A stretch of DNA of 64,000 nucleotides from Saprospiraceae bacterium (lineage in GTDB: Bacteria > Bacteroidota > Bacteroidia > Chitinophagales > Saprospiraceae). The translations under genes were made by a program, and so were the position numbers. The notes under the pieces are model-generated. The model did no database searches. It was not told the origin of the DNA and saw only the letters and a list, made by a program, of their open reading frames with translations. The stretch covers positions 124,001 to 188,000 of the forward strand of contig JADKGI010000013.1 in the NCBI GenBank assembly GCA_016722285.1, read 5' to 3'. Position 1 is the stretch's first letter; each line of letters begins with the position of its first letter. Below are positions 42,086-50,087 of the stretch, piece after piece.

Positions 42086-42588
42086 TCCTTTGAGTAACAA
42101 ACTATCCTTCTTGCTAGTGCGCCTGCGACTTGCCTCAATAGAATTCTTTCTTTATTTACAGAATAACAAACTGTTGTCCTTTCATTTTCCTTGGAGGCTT
42201 TGGGGTTCCAGGCTGCCAAATATCTGCCAGGATGATACATAGAATATAAGACTGACGCATCAGTAGGGTACCAATTTATATGCACATTGAGAGGAGACAT
42301 AAAAATGGATATCTGGATACATTCTGTTTTTAGATATTCTTCCTCCATAACTTTTTCAATAACAACCACTTTTCCGTCACATGGAGCCAATACTCTCGTA
42401 TTATTTGATAATTCGACTGAGCGGTCAGGTTTTCTGAAAAAAGAAACTAAAAACATAAAAAATAATATACTGATAATTAATATATAATTGAATAGCGAGT
42501 TAAAAAAATAATAAAAGACTGAATTAATGACAGCTAAAAAAATAAAGCCGATCAACAATGTAGGGTATCCTTCTTTATGTATAGTCAT
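42055..42588 (-). CDS. psd: Phosphatidylserine decarboxylase, N-terminal fragment
   Basis: Converts phosphatidylserine to phosphatidylethanolamine in the inner membrane. Two membrane segments span residues about 10-50. The decarboxylase domain follows with LAPCDGKVVVIEKV, QISIFMSPLNVHINWYP (catalytic His region) and KENERTTVCY. After RIVCYSKE the frame is wrong and stops at 42055; the pyruvoyl-forming Ser lies in the other frame (41939-42085). The restored protein is about 216 residues, the short form common in Bacteroidota. It is 21 bp after cdsA, so lipid head-group steps are co-transcribed. Confidence 0.88.
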   Translation of the reverse strand: MTIHKEGYPTLLIGFIFLAVINSVFYYFFNSLFNYILIISILFFMFLVSFFRKPDRSVELSNNTRVLAPCDGKVVVIEKVMEEEYLKTECIQISIFMSPLNVHINWYPTDASVLYSMYHPGRYLAAWNPKASKENERTTVCYSVNKERILLRQVAGALARRIVCYSKEEPLPVKAMK

Positions 42589-42609
42589 GGTGGAATAATT
42601 CTTACAATT

Positions 42610-43437
42610 TTAGATAATAAGGAGTAAAAGTAATACAAAAGGCAATATATATATAAAACTATCAAATCTATCTAAAACTCCACCATGTCCTGGAAACAGT
42701 CTTCCTGAATCTTTAATATTAAAATTTCTTTTAACAGAAGATTCTACCAAGTCACCCAATGTGCCAATGATCCATGCAATCAGGGCAATTATGACCCAAA
42801 AGTACGGGTAAGTAATCGCAGTATGTGACACTTCATTATAGAAATATTTTCCATAGACATAAGCGATCAAAACAGTTGTCAAGCCAGCACCAAGAAATCC
42901 TTCCCATGTATTTTTGGGTGAAATTTTCTCAAGTAATTTTCTTTTCCCAAAGGTAGAGCCTATCAGATACGCAAAGGAATCAGCCATCCAGATCATACTT
43001 ATAACACTTAACCAAAATATTGGATTGTAATTATCTGTCTGGTGGATGTAGGAAATAAATAAACCTAAAGGAAATCCAAAATAAAGTATGGCAACTAGCC
43101 AATAAAACTTTTTATGATTTATAAAAGGGGTAAATAGATTTATGATCCCACAAACTAGAAGGAAGGACGAAATGATACTTAAAAATAAAAATGTGGAAGA
43201 TTCCGGATTTGGGTTTGTTAAGTTCACTATTACAAAGCCGACCAATACCACAGTCGATATCAGTTTTTTCTTGTTTTTAGGAAATATCATGCGGATATAT
43301 TCATAAGTAGAAAATCCCGCTATAAATACGGCCAGCGTCATAGCACCCATTTTGCCAGTTAAAAGTAATGAGATCACCCCAAAAATAAAAAATAGTCCGG
43401 TTACACTACGTTGCTTTAGCACTTGATTTTTATTCAT
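42610..43437 (-). CDS. cdsA: Phosphatidate cytidylyltransferase (CDP-diglyceride synthase)
   Basis: A 275-residue polytopic membrane enzyme making CDP-diacylglycerol from phosphatidate and CTP, the precursor of phosphatidylserine. There are about seven or eight membrane helices. The signature of the family is near the C-terminus (GTLGDLVESSVKRNFNIKD, then FPGHGGVLDRFDS). SPKNTWEGFLGA is also diagnostic. Its start overlaps the upstream CPBP gene by 8 bp, and psd follows. The intermediate enzyme phosphatidylserine synthase (pssA) is not in the window. Confidence 0.94.
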   Translation of the reverse strand: MNKNQVLKQRSVTGLFFIFGVISLLLTGKMGAMTLAVFIAGFSTYEYIRMIFPKNKKKLISTVVLVGFVIVNLTNPNPESSTFLFLSIISSFLLVCGIINLFTPFINHKKFYWLVAILYFGFPLGLFISYIHQTDNYNPIFWLSVISMIWMADSFAYLIGSTFGKRKLLEKISPKNTWEGFLGAGLTTVLIAYVYGKYFYNEVSHTAITYPYFWVIIALIAWIIGTLGDLVESSVKRNFNIKDSGRLFPGHGGVLDRFDSFIYILPFVLLLLLII

Positions 43438-43711
43438 AAGCTGGCTTTATATTTGATTGTTTCCTAATAATATCGACCAAGGCAACAAAAACACAACATG
43501 ATAATATAACAGATAATATTGGAATACTTTCAGCAATCGGACTATCAGTAATTGTATGAGAAGGGGAAAAGAAATAACTTAGAGTTGCCATACTATTATT
43601 TAATACATGAAGTATTATAGGAAGGATCAGACTTCCTGAATGGTGGTAAGAATAACCCAACACCAGTCCAATGATAAACTTTGCAGGAAATCCTACAATT
43701 TGGAAATGCAA
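43430..43711 (-). CDS. CPBP-family intramembrane protease, C-terminal fragment
   Basis: Carries motifs 3 and 4 of the CPBP/CAAX protease family: the strand-end His in HFQIVGFPAKFIIGLVLGY and HVLNN near residue 37. It joins the N-terminal fragment as FLFSALHFQIVG once one T is restored near 43705. The ATG at 43711 is internal. It overlaps cdsA by 8 bp. Confidence 0.82.
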   Translation of the reverse strand: MHFQIVGFPAKFIIGLVLGYSYHHSGSLILPIILHVLNNSMATLSYFFSPSHTITDSPIAESIPILSVILSCCVFVALVDIIRKQSNIKPAYE

Positions 43712-44310
43712 GCGCTAAACAAAAAAGCAGCTACCCAAATAGCTGCATGGTGATTTCGCCACCTCATGTAAATCTCCTTTTGTAGTATGCCACGAAACAA
43801 TATTTCCTCACCTATACCGGGAAGAATGCCAATGATAATAATATTTACTACCAGATCAGACAAGCTGTCCATAGCTAATAATTTTGTTAAAGTATCAATG
43901 GCATCCTTGTCAAATCCGGAAAGAAAATCCGGTAAGTCAATTTTTGAAAGTAAAAATGTAAAATAAGCCATCAATGGGTATAGGCTCATTAAAACCAAGA
44001 AAAATAATATAATAAATATAGGCTTTACATACCGGAGCGATAAATACTCCCAAAACTTATTTTTGTAAAAAAAATAAACAAAAACCAATGGGCATATAAT
44101 AAATATGACCAAATGATTTACTCCAACATAGAGTTTTATAAATCCTGCGAATTCACTATTTGCCAATAAGTCAAAGAGTTGCAGGCCAGAAGCGATCTCA
44201 ATTCCGTATATATTATTGACCAACAAAAACAAAAGATTAACCAGTATTAATCCTGATAATATTAATATAAAAAGAACAAACATCTTTTTGGGAAAAGTCG
44301 GCACAAGCAA
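43693..44310 (-). CDS. CPBP-family intramembrane protease, N-terminal fragment
   Basis: A 205-residue frame with about five membrane helices and motif 1 of the family, GEEILFRGILQ (Glu-Glu-x3-Arg). CPBP proteins are putative glutamic-type or metal-dependent membrane proteases; Bacteroidota carry many with unknown targets. The last residues (SACISKL) are out of frame. The restored protein has about 293 residues and heads the CPBP-cdsA-psd operon. Confidence 0.85.
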   Translation of the reverse strand: MLVPTFPKKMFVLFILILSGLILVNLLFLLVNNIYGIEIASGLQLFDLLANSEFAGFIKLYVGVNHLVIFIICPLVFVYFFYKNKFWEYLSLRYVKPIFIILFFLVLMSLYPLMAYFTFLLSKIDLPDFLSGFDKDAIDTLTKLLAMDSLSDLVVNIIIIGILPGIGEEILFRGILQKEIYMRWRNHHAAIWVAAFLFSACISKL

Positions 44311-44400
44311 GAATTGTTAATTGGCAGCAAATATAAGTAATATATTTATTTATATAATTCAGAATATTAATGTTCGATATATTAAATCTTCGGACTCTAT

Positions 44401-44438
44401 TAAAGAAAAAAGACTATCCCTATAATGAGGATAGTCTT
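44401..44438 (-). terminator. Minus-strand terminator with no upstream gene
   Basis: Stem aagactatcc (44410-44419) / ggatagtctt (44429-44438) with a nine-base loop. Only on the minus strand is it followed by a T run (TTTTTTCTTTA). It would stop transcripts coming from 44439-44790, where no minus-strand gene is apparent. Confidence 0.7.
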
Positions 44439-44792
44439 AGTCGTTGGTTTAACAATTACAGGTTCTATTGAATAAATTCAATTATGTTATACAAAGATCA
44501 GACCAAATTACTCTATAATGGAAGTATAGATTAATATAGTATTGATTTTTAGGCAAGAAAATTAAATCTGACTCTAAACAGGTGAATTTGAGTTCGATAA
44601 CTAGAATCAGTATCTGAAATGATATTAGTCATTTGATATTTAATCATGAAATGTTATTTTTATTTGTCCCAAAATGGTATTCAATGAAATTAAAGTGTAG
44701 AGAATATAAACATAAGTAAATGATTATCAGCATAATAACTTTAATGAATTCGAATGCTTTTTAGGGCAATTATCTAATCTATTAAAACTTAA
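44439..44792. other. 354-bp intergenic region with no recognised gene
   Basis: Very AT-rich. The only minus-strand frame of note starts at 44647 and has about 30 codons without family resemblance. Because a good minus-strand terminator sits at its left edge, a short untranslated RNA or a decayed gene on that strand is possible. Confidence 0.4.
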
Positions 44793-45086
44793 ATGATGAA
44801 ACTTGGAAGAATTTTATTTGGAATTTTAACTGCAGTTGGTGCGGGAGCTGTACTCGGAGTACTATTTGCACCAGATAAAGGAAGTGAAACCCGAAATAAA
44901 CTGTCTAAGAAAACAAATGATTTCGGATCAGATTTGAATGCAAAATTTAATGATGTTGTTGACACTGTCCATAAAAAAATGGACTACTTAAAAAATGAGA
45001 CCGATAAAATGGCTCAGGAATTAAGGATGAAGGCTGAACATCATAAATCAGATGCAACTACTAGTGAGAAGGCAAAAATGAATTAA
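44793..45086 (+). CDS. YtxH domain-containing protein
   Basis: A 97-residue protein with a Gly/Ala-rich membrane segment (GILTAVGAGAVLGVLFAPDKG, residues about 8-28). The hallmark LFAPDKGSETRNKL is followed by a charged amphipathic coiled coil to the end. YtxH proteins are small stress-associated membrane proteins with a cytoplasmic coiled-coil tail; the mechanism is unknown. It is followed by a terminator at 45140. Confidence 0.88.
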   Translation: MMKLGRILFGILTAVGAGAVLGVLFAPDKGSETRNKLSKKTNDFGSDLNAKFNDVVDTVHKKMDYLKNETDKMAQELRMKAEHHKSDATTSEKAKMN

Positions 45087-45139
45087 CTGCCACTACTAAA
45101 ATGTAAATTCAACCTTAAAAGCAGAAATCCATAATTTAC

Positions 45140-45169
45140 AGCCCTTTGATTCGTTTCGAAGGGCTTTTA
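45140..45169 (+). terminator. Terminator of the YtxH gene
   Basis: agccctt (45140-45146) pairs with aagggct (45159-45165) followed by tttt. The site touches the 3' end of the convergent phosphoesterase gene. Confidence 0.6.
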
Positions 45170-45673
45170 CTTGATTTGACCTCTCAAACCCAATTCCACA
45201 ACCCTTAAATTTACAATTTTTCTTTCGTCAATCTCAAATTTAAGTAGAGTCCTTATTTTATGAAAGCCATAATGACCGTATGACCCCGGATTCATATGGA
45301 GTATATTGAATTCTTTATCCTTCACCACTTTGCATATATGCGAATGCCCGCAAATATACAGATCAGGTCGTTCGATGCGAAGCAGGTCTTTAACTCTGGG
45401 ACTGTACCTTCCCGGATACCCGCCAATATGTGTCATTAACACTTTTACCCCTTCACAAAAGAAAATATTATTAAGAGGATAATATTCCTTTACAGAAATG
45501 TCATCAATATTTCCATATACTGCTCTGAAAACTCCAATTTCTTTTATTTTTTCTATAGATTTAATATTTCCAATATCGCCCGAATGCCAAATTTCATCAA
45601 CATCCAGAAGGTTTTGATATATTTCTTCACCATAATAAGAATGATTATCTGACAGGAGTCCTATCTTTCTCAT
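45167..45673 (-). CDS. YfcE-family metallophosphoesterase
   Basis: A 168-residue calcineurin-like phosphoesterase. All metal motifs are present in order: LLSDNHS (D-x-H variant D-N-H), HSGDIG, YGNID, THIGGYPG and CGHSHI, then NPGSYG. YfcE/MJ0936-type enzymes hydrolyse phosphodiesters in vitro; the physiological substrate is unknown. It is cytoplasmic, with no signal. It lies downstream of the 3D-domain gene with a 29-bp gap. Confidence 0.92.
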   Translation of the reverse strand: MRKIGLLSDNHSYYGEEIYQNLLDVDEIWHSGDIGNIKSIEKIKEIGVFRAVYGNIDDISVKEYYPLNNIFFCEGVKVLMTHIGGYPGRYSPRVKDLLRIERPDLYICGHSHICKVVKDKEFNILHMNPGSYGHYGFHKIRTLLKFEIDERKIVNLRVVELGLRGQIK

Positions 45674-45702
45674 AGAGAAAATTCGATTTGCAGATTAAAG
45701 AT

Positions 45703-46098
45703 TTACCTACTATTTTGCTTAAGCACACACAGACACTCTTCCACATTTTTTCTTTTACCTTTGTAGAAAATGTCGGCAGAATTCTTGTGCATTGGGCCCA
45801 TAATGTCAAGTACATTATATTCACCTTGCCATGAACATCGATATAGAAAAACTTTTGAATGAAGGGGATATTTTTTTATTAAATCTCTTGATAAAGCCAG
45901 AAATGGTTTCTTTTCTTTGTTGGTTTTAAGTCCGGAAGCCGTGGTACCATTTAGATTATAGGTGTAAACCTTGATTGTATCCGGAATTTTTATTACCCCT
46001 TGGCTCAATCCTAATACCGGGACCAGACACAATTCTGCATTAAAGAATGCGCTTAATACGATGAGGAGCTTCATAATACAAGACATATATAACGGCAT
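45703..46098 (-). CDS. 3D (double-psi beta-barrel) domain protein, exported
   Basis: A 131-residue protein. A signal sequence (MKLLIVLSAFFNAEL from the third Met) is followed by a domain of the 3D/RlpA-like type: VYTYNLNGTTASGLKTN, FLALSRDLIKKYPLHSKVFL, EYNVLDIMGPMHKNSADIFY. This matches the layout of 3D domains that bind or cleave peptidoglycan, though the second Asp of the classical triad is not clear (VLDIMG). Its ATG shares one base with the ruvB stop (TAATG), so translation is coupled to ruvB. Confidence 0.7.
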   Translation of the reverse strand: MPLYMSCIMKLLIVLSAFFNAELCLVPVLGLSQGVIKIPDTIKVYTYNLNGTTASGLKTNKEKKPFLALSRDLIKKYPLHSKVFLYRCSWQGEYNVLDIMGPMHKNSADIFYKGKRKNVEECLCVLKQNSR

Positions 46099-47126
46099 TA
46101 TTGATTAAAAAGCGTACCTGTCATTGAAGGGGGAATTTTACCAACATGTTTATAAGCTTTGGCTGTTGCTTCTCTTCCTCTGGGAGTTCTTTGTAAATAG
46201 CCTTCCATAATGAGAAAAGGTTCGTGTACCTCTTCAATGGTACCTGACTCTTCTCCCACAGCAGTTGCTATTGTGGTTATCCCCACAGGTCCACCTTTAA
46301 ATTTTTCAATGATGGCATTGAGTATTCTGTTGTCCATCTCATCAAGACCGCTCTCGTCAACATTTAGGGCATTTAAACCAAATTGAGCAATTTTCTTATC
46401 TATCTTTCCATCACCTTTTATTTGAGCAAAATCCCTTATCCGTCGCAATAAAGCATTGGCTATCCTGGGTGTTCCCCGACTTCTCCTGGCAATTTCATTG
46501 GCCCCTTCCATATCTATAGTAACTTCCAGTATATCTGCACTTCTGAAAAGAATTTTCTCCAGAGTAGCAACGTCATAATAATCCAAAAGAAATGAAATAC
46601 CGAATCTTGCCCTCATTGGAGCAGTCAATAAACCCATTCTTGTTGTAGCACCTACAAGTGTAAAAGGATTGAGATTTATTTGAATGCTACGTGCATTGGG
46701 GCCCGAATCGATCATAATATCAATTCTGTAGTCTTCCATTGCGGAATAAAGGTATTCTTCAACTACATTATTTAATCTGTGAATTTCATCAATAAAGAGT
46801 ACGTCACCTTCTTCAAGCCCTGTAAGTAATCCGGCCAGATCACCCGGTTTTTCGAGCACAGGGCCCGAAGTTATTTTCATGTTTGTTTCAAGCTCGTTGG
46901 CGATGATATATGAAAGGGTAGTCTTGCCAAGTCCTGGCGGGCCATGCAATAATACGTGATCAAGCGCCTCGTTTCTTAATCTGGCAGCTTGAATAAATAC
47001 ATTAAGATTATCTACTATTTTTGGCTGGCCGCTGAATTCAAATAACCCTTTAGGTCTCAATGCTCTCTCCGCCTGAGTATCTTCAGGCTTAAAGTGGGCT
47101 TGAGTTGGATCTAGGTTTTCATTCAT
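46098..47126 (-). CDS. ruvB: Holliday junction ATP-dependent DNA helicase RuvB
   Basis: A 342-residue AAA+ motor that drives branch migration with RuvA. Walker A HGPPGLGKTT is at residues 61-70, Walker B is LFIDEIHRL, sensor 1 is VGATTR, the arginine-finger segment is APMRARFG, and a winged-helix C-terminus ends in LQRTPRGREAT. Length is normal. It is 19 bp downstream of the IscA-type gene. ruvA and ruvC are not in the window. Confidence 0.97.
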   Translation of the reverse strand: MNENLDPTQAHFKPEDTQAERALRPKGLFEFSGQPKIVDNLNVFIQAARLRNEALDHVLLHGPPGLGKTTLSYIIANELETNMKITSGPVLEKPGDLAGLLTGLEEGDVLFIDEIHRLNNVVEEYLYSAMEDYRIDIMIDSGPNARSIQINLNPFTLVGATTRMGLLTAPMRARFGISFLLDYYDVATLEKILFRSADILEVTIDMEGANEIARRSRGTPRIANALLRRIRDFAQIKGDGKIDKKIAQFGLNALNVDESGLDEMDNRILNAIIEKFKGGPVGITTIATAVGEESGTIEEVHEPFLIMEGYLQRTPRGREATAKAYKHVGKIPPSMTGTLFNQ

Positions 47127-47145
47127 GACTTTTTATAAAAAAAAC

Positions 47146-47493
47146 TTATGCAGAGAACGAAGTTCCACACCCGCAGGTTTCTTTAGCATTTGGGTTGCTG
47201 AAAGTAAAGCCCCTGTTATTCAGCCCATCTAACCAGTCAATTTCCATCCCTAGAAGATAAATAGCGTGTGCTTTTTCCATGAAGATTTTCAAACCATCCA
47301 CCTCATATACTTCATCCTTATCTTTTTGTATATCAAACCCCAACACGTAGCTGAATCCGGAACAACCACCCCCTTTTACGCCTATCCTGACACCGTGTTC
47401 TTCAGTCAGCTTTTGTTCCCTGAAGATTTCATTTAGCTGTTTTATTGCCCCTTGAGTAAGGACTATGGGTTTGGTTTGTGTTAGTGTATCCAT
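47146..47493 (-). CDS. HesB/IscA-type iron-sulfur assembly protein
   Basis: I start at the second Met (47493, MDTLTQTKPIVLT), since the eight extra upstream residues are not conserved-looking. The protein has 115 residues with the three A-type Cys: GGGCSGFSY and the C-terminal CGCG. A-type proteins carry [2Fe-2S] or [4Fe-4S] clusters to target apoproteins. It could be IscA, SufA or ErpA; sequence alone does not separate these in Bacteroidota. Confidence 0.92.
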   Translation of the reverse strand: MDTLTQTKPIVLTQGAIKQLNEIFREQKLTEEHGVRIGVKGGGCSGFSYVLGFDIQKDKDEVYEVDGLKIFMEKAHAIYLLGMEIDWLDGLNNRGFTFSNPNAKETCGCGTSFSA

Positions 47494-47687
47494 AATATAT
47501 TTACTTTGATATCGCAAGATTTGAAAATCTGAACGACAATGTCTAGGTTTTATCTGATATAATTCTAATATTTGGATGTTTAAACACTTGCATTATACAA
47601 ATAGTTCAGTACTTTTGATTTCTTTTAGTGCAAATACAGGCTATAATCAATATATTTAATATAGCACAAAATAATGACAAAATTAAT

Positions 47688-47780
47688 ATGATATTGGCAA
47701 ACGGCATTTTTGATTTATTGAAAATCATTTTACCTGCTTTTATAGTATTTCTTACGGTTTATTACATGCTGCGTTCTTGA
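47688..47780 (+). CDS. Short N-terminal remnant of the gene at 47812 (membrane segment)
   Basis: A 30-codon frame (MILANGIFDLLKIILPAF, then IVFLTVYYMLRS). This is how a Bacteroidota-specific family of about 170-180 residues (annotated in public databases as DUF7935, from memory) begins: one membrane helix with ending like VYYLL. The rest of that family's N-terminal half is missing before 47812. Read as a remnant, or possibly a free-standing 30-residue membrane peptide. Confidence 0.5.
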   Translation: MILANGIFDLLKIILPAFIVFLTVYYMLRS

Positions 47781-47811
47781 TAATCTTTTTTTTAGGTTAA
47801 ACCATGCTGAT

Positions 47812-48090
47812 ATGGGGGTTAAAGAATTGAGAAATTCGATGCTTATTGCAATTCAGCAAGAGTTTGAACATAATATAACTCAACAATTGTACACAAGTGA
47901 AAGCTTATGGAAAATTGTAATATTGGCCAAAGATTTTATGCTTGAATTGGTTTCGAGAACAGAGGGCAACAGCATTAAAGAATTTACCAACAATGTCAGA
48001 ATTAATATCAGCGACAATAAGTTTGACCCCACTCAATATGCGAAAACAGCTATTGCAAATGAGGTAGAATTAATAATAAGTGTAAAGTAA
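47812..48090 (+). CDS. DUF7935-like protein, C-terminal part of an internally deleted gene
   Basis: A 92-residue frame. LIAIQQEFEHNITQQLY is the signature of the C-terminal half of the family. The same frame is open upstream and reads DNLFFRLNHADMGVKEL, which continues the family pattern (N-P-x-x-L-x-x-R). The roughly 35-45 residues normally between the N-terminal helix and this point, containing an RLQAYER-like motif, are absent; only 31 bp separate the two frames. The family has no known function. The next gene (5'-nucleotidase C domain) starts 3 bp later. Confidence 0.6.
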   Translation: MGVKELRNSMLIAIQQEFEHNITQQLYTSESLWKIVILAKDFMLELVSRTEGNSIKEFTNNVRINISDNKFDPTQYAKTAIANEVELIISVK

Positions 48091-48093
48091 TAA

Positions 48094-48855
48094 ATGAGCA
48101 TGGTTTTGAAAAATATAAAAACAGCAGCCCTTCTAATAGGAATATGTATCTTAAATATTTCCTGCTCTAAAGAATTTCATTTAGCAGAAATAAAGGATAG
48201 AAATTATAGAATAGAAAAAGCTTCATATCCTGTGGATGTGCATATAGCTTCAATTATTGAGCCCTATAAGGTGCAACTGGACAAGACAATGAATGAGGTT
48301 ATAGGTTACAGTGATGAAGAATTGGTGAAAGGAAAACCAGCATCAACCCTTACTAATTGGTTTTGTGATGTTTTACTGGATGAGTCACAAAAGCTAGTCA
48401 CGCAAAAAATAGATTTTGCTCTTCAAAACTACGGAGGAATCAGAGTGCCGTTTTTATCGAAAGGAAATATTACCGTTGGGACTATTTATGAATTAATGCC
48501 TTTCGATAATGTAATGTTTATTATGGAATTAAAAGGGGATGTAATCCAGCAATTCTTTGATAAAATGGCGGCTTCAGGAGGGTGGCCTGTGAGTAGAGGT
48601 GTTTACTTTGAAATTGCCTACGGGGCTGCTAAGAATATTAAAATAGGAGAGTCGCCATTGGACCCTGAGCGAGTGTATATCGCAGCAGTTCCGGATTATA
48701 TAGCTAATGGAGGGGATAATATGGTTATGCTTTTAGAAGCTAAATCTTATAACACAGGTGTACTAATCCGGGATTTATTGATCAACAATATTAAGGAAAA
48801 CACAAGTAAGGGATTAACTATAAAGCCAAACAACGAAAAAAGAATAACCGAATAA
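48094..48855 (+). CDS. 5'-nucleotidase C-terminal domain lipoprotein
   Basis: A 253-residue protein with a lipobox (ILNISC, Cys at about 24) and a 5_nucleotid_C domain over residues about 50-235: PASTLTNWFCDVL, DFALQNYGGIR, GTIYELMPFDN, IANGGDNM. In UshA-type enzymes this domain binds the nucleoside while the metal domain lies N-terminal in the same chain. Here it is a separate gene placed just before its metallophosphatase partner (2-bp gap), a split arrangement seen in many Bacteroidota. Confidence 0.9.
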   Translation: MSMVLKNIKTAALLIGICILNISCSKEFHLAEIKDRNYRIEKASYPVDVHIASIIEPYKVQLDKTMNEVIGYSDEELVKGKPASTLTNWFCDVLLDESQKLVTQKIDFALQNYGGIRVPFLSKGNITVGTIYELMPFDNVMFIMELKGDVIQQFFDKMAASGGWPVSRGVYFEIAYGAAKNIKIGESPLDPERVYIAAVPDYIANGGDNMVMLLEAKSYNTGVLIRDLLINNIKENTSKGLTIKPNNEKRITE

Positions 48856-48857
48856 TC

Positions 48858-49166
48858 ATGGATAGACGAAACTTTATTATGAATGGCACCTTTACCGGGT
48901 TGCTAATGACAACGGGAGCTTTTCCTCTTTTAGCTTCATACCTTGAACCTGAAATTACAAAATTGACCATACTCCATACAAATGATGTACATAGCAGGAT
49001 AGACCCATTCCCTATGGACGGTAGCCGCAATGAAGGACTTGGAGGTGTAGCAAAAAGAGCGACTTTAATAAAACGAATACGGGAAGAGAGCAAAAACGTA
49101 TTGCTATTAGATGCAGGGGATATATTTCAAGGTACTCCATATTTTAATTTTTTGGGGAGAGATTGA
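48858..49166 (+). CDS. Metallophosphatase (5'-nucleotidase catalytic domain), N-terminal fragment
   Basis: It starts MDRRNFIMNG with a Tat-like or Sec signal (one twin-Arg and a hydrophobic stretch to about residue 27). Calcineurin-like metal motifs follow: LHTNDVHSR and LLDAGDIFQGTPYFN. The frame fails in the TTTTTGGGG tract near 49150. Changing one base there turns FLGRD and stop into FFGGEIEMKLM and continues in the next fragment. It is exported and probably hydrolyses nucleotides or sugar phosphates together with the preceding lipoprotein. Confidence 0.88.
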   Translation: MDRRNFIMNGTFTGLLMTTGAFPLLASYLEPEITKLTILHTNDVHSRIDPFPMDGSRNEGLGGVAKRATLIKRIREESKNVLLLDAGDIFQGTPYFNFLGRD

Positions 49167-49782
49167 AATGAAGTTAATGTCTGAACTGGGATATGATGCA
49201 GCTACAATTGGCAATCATGATTTTGATGGAGGAATGGATGGACTTGATAAACAATTGCAGTTTGCAAATTTTCCATTATTGATTACTAATTATGATTTTG
49301 GAAATACTGTCCTCAATAATAAAACAAAACCTTATAAAATTTTTAGCAAAGCCGGTTTAAAAATTGGCGTGTTCGGGCTGGGAATTGAGCTTAAAGGCTT
49401 AGTACCTGATAAACTGTACAAAGAAACTATTTATAGCGATCCAATAGTTGCGGCTGAAAAATGGGGAGCTACATTAAAACAAGATGAGAAATGTGATTTC
49501 GTAATTTGTCTATCCCATTTGGGTTATAAATACTCTGAAAATAAAGTATCAGACATCGACCTTGCAAAAAATACTTCGTATATTGATTTAATTATTGGAG
49601 GTCATACCCATACTTTTATGAAAGAGGCGGAGCGATATACTAATATGGCAGGCAAGCCTGTTTTGATAAATCAGGTAGGCTGGGCGGGAATACAATTAGG
49701 CCGACTTGATGTATATTTCGAAAAGAATAAAAAGGGTACTTGCATCACGTGCAAGAATCTTCTGGTAGGCTCAATTTCCTGA
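49111..49782 (+). CDS. Metallophosphatase (5'-nucleotidase catalytic domain), C-terminal fragment
   Basis: True coding starts near 49153 in this frame (GEIEMKLMSELGYDAATIG). The remaining metal ligands are IGNHDFDGG, LSHLGY and GGHTHTFM. The leader from 49111 is out-of-frame translation of the previous fragment. The restored protein has about 308 residues. Confidence 0.88.
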   Translation: MQGIYFKVLHILIFWGEIEMKLMSELGYDAATIGNHDFDGGMDGLDKQLQFANFPLLITNYDFGNTVLNNKTKPYKIFSKAGLKIGVFGLGIELKGLVPDKLYKETIYSDPIVAAEKWGATLKQDEKCDFVICLSHLGYKYSENKVSDIDLAKNTSYIDLIIGGHTHTFMKEAERYTNMAGKPVLINQVGWAGIQLGRLDVYFEKNKKGTCITCKNLLVGSIS

Positions 49783-50087
49783 ATTTTATTATCAATAAGA
49801 TACCAATTACTACTATTTGTCAGATTTAATATATTGATAATCAATGTATTTCGAAAAGTATTATTACTAATATATAATATTGGATATATATGGTGCATGT
49901 GACCCGAATATTTTTTAAAAATATAGGTTGACAAGTTTTTTTTATACCAAAATTATTTTCACTTTTGTGAATCTCCCAATAAAATGATCCTGATTGTGTC
50001 GATGGATTTGAAGTGCTGATCAATAAACACCAAACCGATTAGCTGGGTTGAACGAAATATATTTATTTAATTTTTTTATTTATTAAA
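49783..50087. other. 305-bp intergenic region upstream of dnaA
   Basis: AT-rich (notably 49880-50000 and 50055-50085). I found no TTATCCACA-type DnaA boxes; the closest are loose matches such as ttatcaata near 49795. There is no open frame. It should hold the dnaA promoter. It is not demonstrably oriC. Confidence 0.5.
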
